A DNA stretch of 64,000 nt from Verrucomicrobiaceae bacterium. Lineage in GTDB: Bacteria > Verrucomicrobiota > Verrucomicrobiia > Verrucomicrobiales > Akkermansiaceae. The notes below the pieces were generated by a model. It saw only the letters and a list, made by a program, of their open reading frames with translations. It had not been told where the DNA came from and did not search any database. The stretch is taken from NCBI GenBank assembly GCA_027486655.1, contig JAIXOR010000034.1, forward strand, positions 39,827 through 103,826, in the 5' to 3' direction. Shown here piece after piece: positions 26,624 to 33,901 of the stretch (the stretch's first letter is position 1; each line of letters begins with the position of its first letter). Both the position numbers and the translations under genes were made by a program.

Positions 26624-28153
26624 TCAGGGTGAGGACATCAGCGTGACCACCGAACGAGGCGGCAGGGTGATGGTGGAGGAAGGGGGAATGGGCGCGCCTT
26701 GGGCAAGGTCCGCGGCGGCATCGGTGAGGTGGGGGACCCAGGTGGTGGTCCGGGGGAAGGTCTTGCCGTCCCGGCTGAGGGTGAGGCGCAGGCTGCGCGG
26801 CTGGGACGAGTGGTTCTGGGCGACGGCGGCGATGCGGCGTGCGGGGGCGTCGAGATAAGCGGAAACGAGGATGCCATCGAGATCCTGCGGGCCTGAGACA
26901 TCGATGCGGCGCATGCCGGGGCGGATGAAGCGGCTGTAGTTTCCAAGCATCCAGAAGGTTTTGGAGGTCACGAGGTTTTCGGGATCACCGGGTTTTTTCC
27001 AGTCGGTGTAGAGCAGGCCGTCCTTGTAGTTTCCTTTGGAGACGGCGAGCCACCATTGCCAGGACGAGGCGTTGGCGATGGCGAGGTCGGCATGGAGGAT
27101 GCGGGCGACGCGCAGGGCGGTGTCCATGCCCGGATCTCGGCCATGTTCCATGACGCAGTATTCGGTCTGCCAGAGTTTCCAGCCGGGGTGTTTCGACAGG
27201 CTGGCGGCGAGGGCCTGGCGGTGGGGGATGAGTTGATCGGGAATGCGGTCCGACCAGTAGCTGTGATAGGTCATCACGTGGCCGAGGGCCTTCGGCAGGA
27301 GCGGATCACGGCTGAGGTCTTGGAGGTAGTTTCCGTAGTTGGATTTCCATTTCGAGGAGGCGGATGGATCCATCTCATACATGCCGGGGATGCTGCCGGA
27401 CTCGGGGGCCCCGATGAGGGTGGGAAGGCCGTGGGAGGCGAGTTCGCGTTGGACGGCGTGATGGATGCGGATCATGTCCTCGTTGGAGGCACGGCAGCCT
27501 TCCTGGGAATCCAGCCAGTCCCATTTCGGTTCGTTGAGCGGGAAGACGCGGTCGAAGGTGACGCGTTCGGCGGGATCCGGGTGTTGGTGGAAATGGCGGG
27601 CGATGTCGGCGATGTAGCGGGCGTAGGACGTTTCGCCTCCGGGGATGAGGTTGGTGGTGGAGGTCTTGTCGCTGCCGTGGTTGCTGAGGCCGTTGCGGGT
27701 GAGGCGCAGTGGCGGGCTGTAGAAGGTCATGCCGAAATGCCGGACACCGCGTGCCTTGGCGGCGCGGAGAAACCAGCGCGAGTGGGCGAGGCGGTTCCAA
27801 TCGTAAACGCCTTCGGATACCTCGAAGGTTTCCGCGGTGCGCCAGGGATCGTGGATGGTGGTGCGCTGGATGCCGGCACCGACATAGAAGCGGGCATAGG
27901 TGAGGCCGATGCCTTTGTCGGTGGTGTAGAGCAGATCCGCGATCCGGTTTTTCCCGGAGTCCGACCACGAGCCGAGGTGTTGGAAGGACCAGGCGTCGTT
28001 GGCCCCGAAGTGATCGATGGTCTGGCGTTTCGCGGAGAGATCGATGAGGAACTCGGGGGATTCCGCTCCATTGGTGCCGCCGGTGGAATCGGCGGAGAGG
28101 CAGGTGGTGAACGCGAGAAAGCCGGTGATGACGGCGGCCGCCAGAGGAGTCAT
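26624..28153 (-). CDS. Secreted GH30-like glycosidase (glucuronoxylanase/galactanase type)
   Basis: 509 residues with a signal peptide (MTPLAAAVITGFLAFTTCLS). The N-terminus of the mature protein (QTIDHFGANDAWSFQHLG) matches the family opening motif. The predicted acid/base is Glu208 in FPLNEPKWDW and the nucleophile Glu331 in WQTEYCVM, both intact. The C-terminal ~100 residues form the small beta-sandwich that packs on the barrel in GH30. Endo-acting cleavage of xylan or beta-1,6-galactan is typical; which applies cannot be read here. Follows the lipoprotein gene by 43 bp on the same strand and precedes the GH10-like gene, so the two enzymes may be co-expressed. Confidence 0.82.
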   Translation of the reverse strand: MTPLAAAVITGFLAFTTCLSADSTGGTNGAESPEFLIDLSAKRQTIDHFGANDAWSFQHLGSWSDSGKNRIADLLYTTDKGIGLTYARFYVGAGIQRTTIHDPWRTAETFEVSEGVYDWNRLAHSRWFLRAAKARGVRHFGMTFYSPPLRLTRNGLSNHGSDKTSTTNLIPGGETSYARYIADIARHFHQHPDPAERVTFDRVFPLNEPKWDWLDSQEGCRASNEDMIRIHHAVQRELASHGLPTLIGAPESGSIPGMYEMDPSASSKWKSNYGNYLQDLSRDPLLPKALGHVMTYHSYWSDRIPDQLIPHRQALAASLSKHPGWKLWQTEYCVMEHGRDPGMDTALRVARILHADLAIANASSWQWWLAVSKGNYKDGLLYTDWKKPGDPENLVTSKTFWMLGNYSRFIRPGMRRIDVSGPQDLDGILVSAYLDAPARRIAAVAQNHSSQPRSLRLTLSRDGKTFPRTTTWVPHLTDAAADLAQGAPIPPSSTITLPPRSVVTLMSSP

Positions 28154-28196
28154 GCAGGAGAAACGTTGAGGGCGGAGCCGATCTCGCGGGGATGGT

Positions 28197-29189
28197 TCAC
28201 TTTGAAGGGATGCGCCACTCGCGGGTGAGGGTGAGTTTGACCGTACCCTGGAGGCGGGATGAAGGGTTGCCCTTGTCGCCGTGCCTGGAGGTCTGGATGG
28301 TATCGAGGTCCCACTTGAGCACGACCGGGTGGATCAGGGAGAGCCAGACTTTTCCGGACTGGATGGTGACGTCCTCATCGGCGAAGTTGCCATCGTAGTC
28401 GGGGAATTGTTTGCGGCTGAAGTCGCCGCTCACGGAGAAGACGCCGCAGGGGTGGCCATGGATGGGTTCGAAGGACTCGAGCCTGAGCTTGAGCGTGCCG
28501 GTGGGGTGGCCGGCGATGAGCATGGCGAGCGAGTCACCGGAAATGGAAAGTTCTTCTCCGGGTTTGACGCGCTTTTTGCCGAACCAGATGGGTCTGGGCG
28601 AGACCCCGTCCTCGACGAGCAGGGAATCGAGGCTTGGCGCGAGTTGTTTGGAGAGGGCGGCGGCGCGGAAGCCCTCGCTGTCGTCGGTGGTCCATTTGCC
28701 GGCTTTTTTACGAAAGGTGCGCGGCTTGTCCGAAGGGGCGATCTGTTCGAGCGGGTCGACGAGGCGTTTGGTGCCTTCCGGGTCCTCCTCGGTGGGGTTG
28801 CTGAAGCTGGCCTGCTCGACGGTGTGGCGGAACGAGTCCGGGCTGCGCTCGATCCGATAGATGGAAACGCGGATGCCCTTGATCGGTTCCGCGCGTTTCT
28901 CGATTTCAGAGGTCTGATAGAAGCGGCCGTTGATTTCGCGGCGGATGGTGGTGCGGACGTCGACCCGGTGCGGGAAAGGAAGGTCCTTGCGGAAGACGAC
29001 GCCCTCTTCGTTGCGATCGACGAGTTTTTCGAGGGCGGGATCGGCGACCTCCGAGGTGCCTTGGCTGCCAGCGGCCTTGGAGACCTGCTCGCGGACGGCC
29101 GAGGTGGCTTCTCCGGCGATTTTCTTGGCCTCGTCGCAGGAACTGAGCAGCGAGGCGAGGGCGAGGGCGGCGGTGACGCGGCGGATCAT
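28197..29189 (-). CDS. Hypothetical lipoprotein
   Basis: 330 residues from ATG 29189, which overlaps the cysE stop by four bases (ATGA). Lipobox LLSSC with Cys18 after a short hydrophobic segment (MIRRVTAALALASLLSSC), so it is predicted to be lipid-anchored. The rest is soluble with no domain I recognise; it has a charged N-terminal linker (EKLVDRNEEGVVFRKDLPFP) and a predicted beta-rich C-terminal half. Coupling to cysE suggests co-transcription but gives no function. A long in-frame upstream extension reads through cysE in the wrong frame and was discarded. Confidence 0.75.
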   Translation of the reverse strand: MIRRVTAALALASLLSSCDEAKKIAGEATSAVREQVSKAAGSQGTSEVADPALEKLVDRNEEGVVFRKDLPFPHRVDVRTTIRREINGRFYQTSEIEKRAEPIKGIRVSIYRIERSPDSFRHTVEQASFSNPTEEDPEGTKRLVDPLEQIAPSDKPRTFRKKAGKWTTDDSEGFRAAALSKQLAPSLDSLLVEDGVSPRPIWFGKKRVKPGEELSISGDSLAMLIAGHPTGTLKLRLESFEPIHGHPCGVFSVSGDFSRKQFPDYDGNFADEDVTIQSGKVWLSLIHPVVLKWDLDTIQTSRHGDKGNPSSRLQGTVKLTLTREWRIPSK

Positions 29190-30058
29190 GGGTTCGGGGG
29201 TTTGGAACGGCAGTCGAGTTTCTGATTCATTTCGATGGCCGGATTCTCCTCGCGCGCCTCGCCGACGATCACTGCCGGCACGCCGGCCACGGTGGTGTGC
29301 GGCGGCACATCGGCGAGCACCACGCTGCCGGCACCGACTTTGGCTCCGGTGCCGATTTCCACACGGCCGAGGATTTTGGCACCCGCGCCTAACAGGACTC
29401 CGGAGCGGATGATGGGGTGGCGGTCTCCGATATCCTTGCCGGTGCCGCCAAGTGTGACTTCGTGGAGGATGGACACGTCGTCCTCGATGATGGCGGTCTC
29501 GCCGACGACGAAGGAAGTGGCGTGGTCGAGCAGGATGCCGCAGCCGATGCGCGCGGCCGGGTGGATATCCACGGCGAAGGCCTCGCTGGCGACGCTCTGG
29601 AGGTAAAGCGCGAGCCAGCGTCTGCCGTCGTTCCAAAGTTGGTGGGAGACGCGGTAGGTGGTGAGGGCGAGGAAGCCCTTGAAGAAAAGCAGCGGCTCGA
29701 GCAGCGAGAAGCACGCGGGGTCGCGCTCGAAGATCGCGACCATGTCACGCATGGCGCTGTGGACGACGAGCGGCCGTTTTTCGAAAACTCCGGTGAGCAG
29801 GGGTTCGAGGGTGGCGCGTGGCATGTCCTCGCGGGCGAGGCGGCGTGCGAGGCGGGCGCCGAGAGCCGCGGCTGGCGATTCGCGGCTGAGGATGACGTCG
29901 TTGACGAGTGCGCCGAGCTGGGGTTCTTCGGTGGCGACGCGGGATGCCTCGGAACGCAGGGTTTCCCAGACCTTCGCGAGGTCGGCGGATTTTGCGGCGC
30001 AGAGCTTGTCCGCATTCGTGCTCGCCGGGCGGGGTCCGGTTTGTTGGGATGAACTCAT
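29186..30058 (-). CDS. cysE: Serine O-acetyltransferase
   Basis: 290 residues. Catalyses acetyl transfer from acetyl-CoA to L-serine, the first step of cysteine synthesis, in the cytoplasm. N-terminal alpha-helical domain (VWETLRSEAS onward), then the left-handed beta-helix of hexapeptide repeats with AVDIHPAARIGCGILLDHAT, FVVGETAIIEDDV, LHEVTLGGTGK and RHPIIRSGVLLGAGAKILG; the DHAT His is the expected catalytic base. The C-terminal tail after PAVIVG is short. No Met between residues 2 and ~75 offers an alternative start. Its ATG (30058-30056) overlaps the ATG of the divergent Rrf2-family gene (30057-30059). A cysteine-responsive Rrf2 (CymR-like) regulator controlling cysE is plausible. Confidence 0.93.
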   Translation of the reverse strand: MSSSQQTGPRPASTNADKLCAAKSADLAKVWETLRSEASRVATEEPQLGALVNDVILSRESPAAALGARLARRLAREDMPRATLEPLLTGVFEKRPLVVHSAMRDMVAIFERDPACFSLLEPLLFFKGFLALTTYRVSHQLWNDGRRWLALYLQSVASEAFAVDIHPAARIGCGILLDHATSFVVGETAIIEDDVSILHEVTLGGTGKDIGDRHPIIRSGVLLGAGAKILGRVEIGTGAKVGAGSVVLADVPPHTTVAGVPAVIVGEAREENPAIEMNQKLDCRSKPPNP

Positions 30059-30470
30059 GAAGATTTCTCAGAAGTTGGAGTATGCATGCCGGGCTCTTGC
30101 CCAGCTCGCGAAACACCATGACGGGCGGACTCTTACACGGCTTGAGGATCTCGCGCAACGGGAAGCCGTTTCAGGAAACTTTCTCGTGCAGATCCTCAAC
30201 GACCTGCGGCGCGCCGGCTTGATCGACAGCCGCCGTGGCAAGACCGGCGGCTATCTGTTGGGACGCGAGCCGGAGGCCATCACGCTGCGGCAGGTGGTGG
30301 AGGCGGTGGATCCGGCCTTGCTCCAGTGCGGGGTATCGAAGGATGGCGAATCCGGACAGGCAGTGAGGCAGGCCTGGGAAGAGGTCTCGGCGAACGTGCA
30401 GCAGGCTCTGGACCGGATCACGCTGGAGACCCTGGCCAGCCGCGCGGGCGGCCCGATGTTCTACATTTGA
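30057..30470 (+). CDS. Rrf2-family transcriptional regulator
   Basis: 137 residues. Winged-helix N-terminus typical of Rrf2 (MKISQKLEYACRALAQLAKH, then LVQILNDLRRAGLIDSRRGK and GGYLLGR). Only one Cys (Cys91) lies where IscR-type proteins have three cluster ligands, so it is unlikely to hold an Fe-S cluster and is closer to CymR-like members. The ATG at 30057 is the natural family start. The start codon overlaps that of the divergent cysE, so each gene's 5' control region must lie inside the other's coding sequence or the transcripts are leaderless. Regulation of cysteine synthesis is inferred from the neighbour. Confidence 0.88.
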   Translation: MKISQKLEYACRALAQLAKHHDGRTLTRLEDLAQREAVSGNFLVQILNDLRRAGLIDSRRGKTGGYLLGREPEAITLRQVVEAVDPALLQCGVSKDGESGQAVRQAWEEVSANVQQALDRITLETLASRAGGPMFYI

Positions 30471-30579
30471 GCGGCTTCGGGGGTTCCGGCGGATTTTGTC
30501 AAGAAAAGTAAAATATTTCGCTGGATGAATGAAGAGGGTTTTTGTAAGGACTTGTCGTCACCCCAATCACCCCTTTCCC

Positions 30580-31212
30580 ATGCCTTCCCCCACAGATCAC
30601 ACGCACCACATCAAGATCCGCTCGACCCAGATGGAAATGGCGTCCGGCGGTCCAGCGGGACGCCCTGAGGATTATGACCGGAAACTGAAGGACGCGCAGG
30701 AGGAGCTGGAGCGCATCCAGCAGCAGCGCGAGGAGCTGGAGCGGAAGAAGCAGGAGCTGGAGGAACTGACGGCCCGCAAGCGTGCCTTTGTGTCCCAGCA
30801 GGTGGAATTGACGGAAAGGCTGACCTCGGCGCTGACGCTCATCGACCGCGAGTTGTTCGAGATGCGCAACGAGGCGGACGACCTCCAGCAGTGCCGGGCC
30901 TGTTTTGCGGCCCACCTGGACAAGATCCAGAAGGTGAATCCCGAAAACTGGAACCGTGAGAATCTATCCGAGAAGCTCGAACGCGCCGGGGTGACCCTCG
31001 ATCTGGCCGCGGATGAGTACGACCAGGCGGCGGCACATTTTGAAGGGACGCGTAGCGGTGCGATCTTCGGCCGTGCGTCGAAGAAAAGCCGTGTGTCCTC
31101 GCGCCAGTCCGGATCCGGTGAGTTCGTCACGCATCTGCGCAACGGATTTGCCTTCAATCTCCCGGTGGTGGTGCTGGGAGGCATCGCGCTGGTGGTCTAT
31201 CTGATCAAGTAA
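30580..31212 (+). CDS. Coiled-coil protein with C-terminal membrane anchor
   Basis: 210 residues from ATG 30580 (MPSPTDHTHHIKIRSTQ); an in-frame ATG at 30529 adds 17 unlikely residues. Residues ~38-95 are a strong heptad-rich coiled coil (LKDAQEELERIQQQREELER onward). A helical middle domain contains CRACFAAHL. The last ~20 residues are a single hydrophobic helix (FNLPVVVLGGIALVVYLIK) ending at the C-terminus, so the protein is predicted to be tail-anchored with its bulk in the cytoplasm. Followed by a shorter protein of the same design 18 bp later. No known family recognised. The upstream region contains TTTGTAAGGAC (30541-30551), also found before the gene at 33902. Confidence 0.8.
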   Translation: MPSPTDHTHHIKIRSTQMEMASGGPAGRPEDYDRKLKDAQEELERIQQQREELERKKQELEELTARKRAFVSQQVELTERLTSALTLIDRELFEMRNEADDLQQCRACFAAHLDKIQKVNPENWNRENLSEKLERAGVTLDLAADEYDQAAAHFEGTRSGAIFGRASKKSRVSSRQSGSGEFVTHLRNGFAFNLPVVVLGGIALVVYLIK

Positions 31213-31230
31213 TCCCTGACCGTTTCCGCG

Positions 31231-31554
31231 ATGAACCAAGGCATGCTTTTCAAGGAAGAAGAGGAGCTGACCCAGCTGCGGGAGACCGAGGACGAACTGG
31301 CGCGTCGTCACAAGGAATTCGACGATGCCCGCCGCCGGATCGCGCAGGAGCGCATCGAAATGGAAACCACGATGCCGCCCCTTGAGGAGATCCAGGTGCG
31401 GATGCGCCGGAAGAAACACGAGGAGACCGTCTCGCGTGGCGAGATCGCCAATATCCGCCGCGACCAGAACCGCAGCTTGATGATGCTTGTGTTGCTGGTG
31501 GCCGCGACGGCGGCGCTGGTCTGGTGGGGCCTGCGGGTAATGCAGGGCGGTTGA
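31231..31554 (+). CDS. Small coiled-coil protein with C-terminal membrane anchor
   Basis: 107 residues. Highly charged coiled coil from residue ~8 to ~70 (EEEELTQLRETEDELARRHK onward), then a C-terminal hydrophobic helix (SLMMLVLLVAATAALVWWGL). Same layout as the preceding 210-residue protein and 18 bp from it, so probably one operon and possibly one hetero-oligomer on the inner face of the membrane. Function unknown. Ends nine bases from the stop of the convergent SET-domain gene. Confidence 0.78.
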   Translation: MNQGMLFKEEEELTQLRETEDELARRHKEFDDARRRIAQERIEMETTMPPLEEIQVRMRRKKHEETVSRGEIANIRRDQNRSLMMLVLLVAATAALVWWGLRVMQGG

Positions 31555-31563
31555 GGGCACGCC

Positions 31564-32160
31564 TCAGCTGGCCTTCGGCACGCGGTTTTTCACGGTTGCC
31601 CCGGCCGGCTCGGTTTTGCCGAGGCGGGCATGCAGTTCCGGCCACTGTTCGCGGCTGACGATGTAGCCGACGCACTCGGGCATTCCGCAGCGGCATGGAT
31701 GGTCTTCGTAGCAGTCGACATCGAAGCCGTAGTCAAACGTGAGTTCCTCGCCCGGATGGATGTCGCGCAGCGCGTGGATGTAAATGCGGCGGCCTTCGAT
31801 CCACGCTTCGCAGTTCGGTGCGCAGGAATGGTTGATGAGACGGGCCGTGTTCCAAGGCACATTGCCGTCGAGGTCGTAGTTCCGGGACAGGGTGAAGATG
31901 TAGACGGCGGCGTCGCCCGTCTTGAGGGACTTGGCGTGCTGGGAGCGCCCTCGGCGGTCGCTTTCCTTTTTGTCGATCATCTCGCCGACGTATTCGATGA
32001 TGCGGGCTTCCTTCGGGATGAAGGTGGTGGCGTAAACGCCGCGGCCGTGGATCTCGGATCCGCGGACCTCGCAGAAGGCGCTTTGTCCGCGTTTCCAGAG
32101 TTCGAGAAGCTTGCGGTGGAGCTGAGTTTCTTGGGGGACCGCCTTTTTCCGTGCTGCCAT
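31564..32160 (-). CDS. SET-domain protein (predicted protein-lysine methyltransferase)
   Basis: 198 residues. Predicted S-adenosylmethionine-dependent lysine methyltransferase. SET motifs are complete: GSEIHGRGVYA (35-44), RLINHSCAPNCEAW (107-120) with the NHS pseudoknot, and EELTFDYGF (138-146) with catalytic Tyr144. A post-SET Cys set follows (Cys150, Cys156, Cys158, Cys163), normally zinc-binding. Basic N-terminus (MAARKKAVPQ). No signal peptide, so cytoplasmic. The target is not known; DNA-binding or ribosomal proteins are possible. Neighbours are two membrane coiled-coil proteins (convergent) and a small secreted protein 6 bp upstream on the same strand. Confidence 0.88.
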   Translation of the reverse strand: MAARKKAVPQETQLHRKLLELWKRGQSAFCEVRGSEIHGRGVYATTFIPKEARIIEYVGEMIDKKESDRRGRSQHAKSLKTGDAAVYIFTLSRNYDLDGNVPWNTARLINHSCAPNCEAWIEGRRIYIHALRDIHPGEELTFDYGFDVDCYEDHPCRCGMPECVGYIVSREQWPELHARLGKTEPAGATVKNRVPKAS

Positions 32161-32166
32161 GATGTG

Positions 32167-32820
32167 TTAGGGAATCTCGCGTTTGCCGACGGGCGGCAGG
32201 CTCATGTCCTGGGGAAGGGTGATGAAGAGAGAGCGGAGATCGCTGACCTTGAGGCCGGCACCGTCGATGAAAGTCCAGTTGTCCTTGCCCTTGTCCGAGA
32301 CCGCGACCTGGTAGCCGGTGCTTTCGATGACGACGGGCTTGGTCCCCGGGCGGATGATGCGGAAGCGGGTGGCGGTCGGCACGAGGACCATCCATTTCGT
32401 GTAGGCGAGCTTTTCCACGGACACGCCGTTCTCCTTCACGACGCGGCGGCCGGGATCGACTTCGAAAGTCGTCGGCTGGCCCTGCGGTTTGAAGGAGATC
32501 ATGCTGATGCCCTGCTGCACCATTTGTGCCGCAACGCCGGAAAGTTGTTCCTCGAGCGCCTTCATGCCGCCCATGCGGTTTGCGGTGCGTTCCTTCCACT
32601 GGGGGTTCATGCGCTCGATGGCCACCTGATAGCGCCCGAGGACGACCTCTTCGCCCAGCTTGGAAACCGCGGCGACGGCCGAGGCGACGACGGCCGGGGG
32701 CACGGGTTCCGCGATGACGTCCGATTGTTCGCTCGGGGCTTGTGGCGTGGCCGTGGCGGGCTGGGCCGTCACCGACGCGCCGAGCAGGACGAGCGACAGG
32801 CACCCGTGGAAAACGATCAT
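32167..32820 (-). CDS. Hypothetical secreted protein
   Basis: 217 residues from ATG 32820, which starts a signal peptide (MIVFHGCLSLVLLGASVTAQ); the longer upstream frame (to 32865) spoils it. A Pro/Ala/Thr-rich linker follows, then an alpha/beta soluble domain (VVLGRYQVAIERMNPQWKER; later KWMVLVPTATRFRIIRPG). No family recognised. It reads into the SET-domain gene with a 6-bp gap, so co-transcription is likely although no functional link is evident. Its TAA stop lies inside a CCTAACA word. Confidence 0.7.
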   Translation of the reverse strand: MIVFHGCLSLVLLGASVTAQPATATPQAPSEQSDVIAEPVPPAVVASAVAAVSKLGEEVVLGRYQVAIERMNPQWKERTANRMGGMKALEEQLSGVAAQMVQQGISMISFKPQGQPTTFEVDPGRRVVKENGVSVEKLAYTKWMVLVPTATRFRIIRPGTKPVVIESTGYQVAVSDKGKDNWTFIDGAGLKVSDLRSLFITLPQDMSLPPVGKREIP

Positions 32821-32976
32821 GGCTTGCACGGCGCAATGGATGCCCCCGCGCGCCTTCGCCGTCAAGCAGGCAAGCCGGTGGAGCCTGCGGAGGAGCCGTG
32901 TTCGCGTGAGAAACCGCGTTGAAATCCGTTCTTCCCCACGGGCGTATCCGGCGATACGAATCCCTCACGAATCATC

Positions 32977-33618
32977 ATGAAAACCCTGATCCGCATTCTC
33001 GCCACCGCCACCTGCATGGCCTCGTTTCCACTGGCCGCCGCCGAGGATGGCTTCAAGCCGCTGTTTGACGGCACCTCCATCAAAGGATGGAAGAACCCTT
33101 ATTCATGGGGAGTGATCGAGGTGGCGGATGGGCAGATCCATCTGAAGGGCGACAAGAAGTTCTTTCTGGTGACCGAGAAGACTTATGGCGACTTCGTGTT
33201 TGAAGGCGAAGTCCTGCTTCCGGAAGGCACGGCCAACAGCGGCTTCATGTTCCGCGCCCATGTGGAGCCGGACAAGGTGTTCGGCTACCAGGCGGAAGTG
33301 GACGGCGATCCCAAGCGCATGTGGTCCGGTGGTCTTTATGACGAAGGACGCCGGATGTGGTTCATCAGCCCGATCAAGGGCAACGCGGAAAGCGAAGCCG
33401 CGTTCCGCAAACGCGCGGGTTCCGCATTCAAGCGGAACGACTGGAACACCTACCGCATCACCTGCAAGGGCAACCGCATCAAGATCGAGGTCAACGGCGT
33501 GGTCACCACGGACATCGAGGACGACAAGGACGCCAAGGGCGTGATCGGCATCCAGCACCACGGCGAAAAGGGAAAGACCTACAAGTTCCGCAATCTCCGG
33601 ATCAAGGAGCTGGAGTGA
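32977..33618 (+). CDS. Secreted DUF1080 (3-keto-disaccharide hydrolase-type) protein
   Basis: 213 residues with signal peptide (MKTLIRILATATCMASFPLA). A single concanavalin-like jelly-roll domain of the DUF1080 family: opens with FKPLFDGTSIKGWKN, then GDFVFEGEVLLPEGTANSGF, QAEVDGDPKRMWSGGLYDE and ending VIGIQHHGEKGKTYKFRNLR. Family members act on 3-keto-glycosides or bind sugars, and are very common in planctomycetes and verrucomicrobia. Periplasmic or extracellular. Transcribed alone as far as can be seen. The specific substrate is unknown. Confidence 0.88.
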   Translation: MKTLIRILATATCMASFPLAAAEDGFKPLFDGTSIKGWKNPYSWGVIEVADGQIHLKGDKKFFLVTEKTYGDFVFEGEVLLPEGTANSGFMFRAHVEPDKVFGYQAEVDGDPKRMWSGGLYDEGRRMWFISPIKGNAESEAAFRKRAGSAFKRNDWNTYRITCKGNRIKIEVNGVVTTDIEDDKDAKGVIGIQHHGEKGKTYKFRNLRIKELE

Positions 33619-33901
33619 TCCGCATCGGACTCCAAGTCCTCCCGAATGGGACCGCCGCCGGGTTGGAAATCCATTGCTGGAATCCTCCGATCGAGGCAGC
33701 AGGCTTCCGTTTCCTCCCCAATTTGCGGGGTCGACAGCACGGGAAAATCGGTACATGATTCCATTGTAAATCATTTGTAAGGACGATTTTGTCTTTTTTC
33801 AGGTTTGCGCCTGACCACGCCGCTTTCGTTGAGAAGTGCGGCGTTTTGATCCAACCCATAGGGACTTCTGTTGCCGTGTCGCCGGATCCTTTGTTCAACC
33901 C

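Noticed and set aside
33711..33736. CCCC-AATTTGC-GGGG after the DUF1080 gene as a fifth operator copy
   Set aside because: Arms are short and the centre is seven bases, unlike the four accepted sites; no flanking match.
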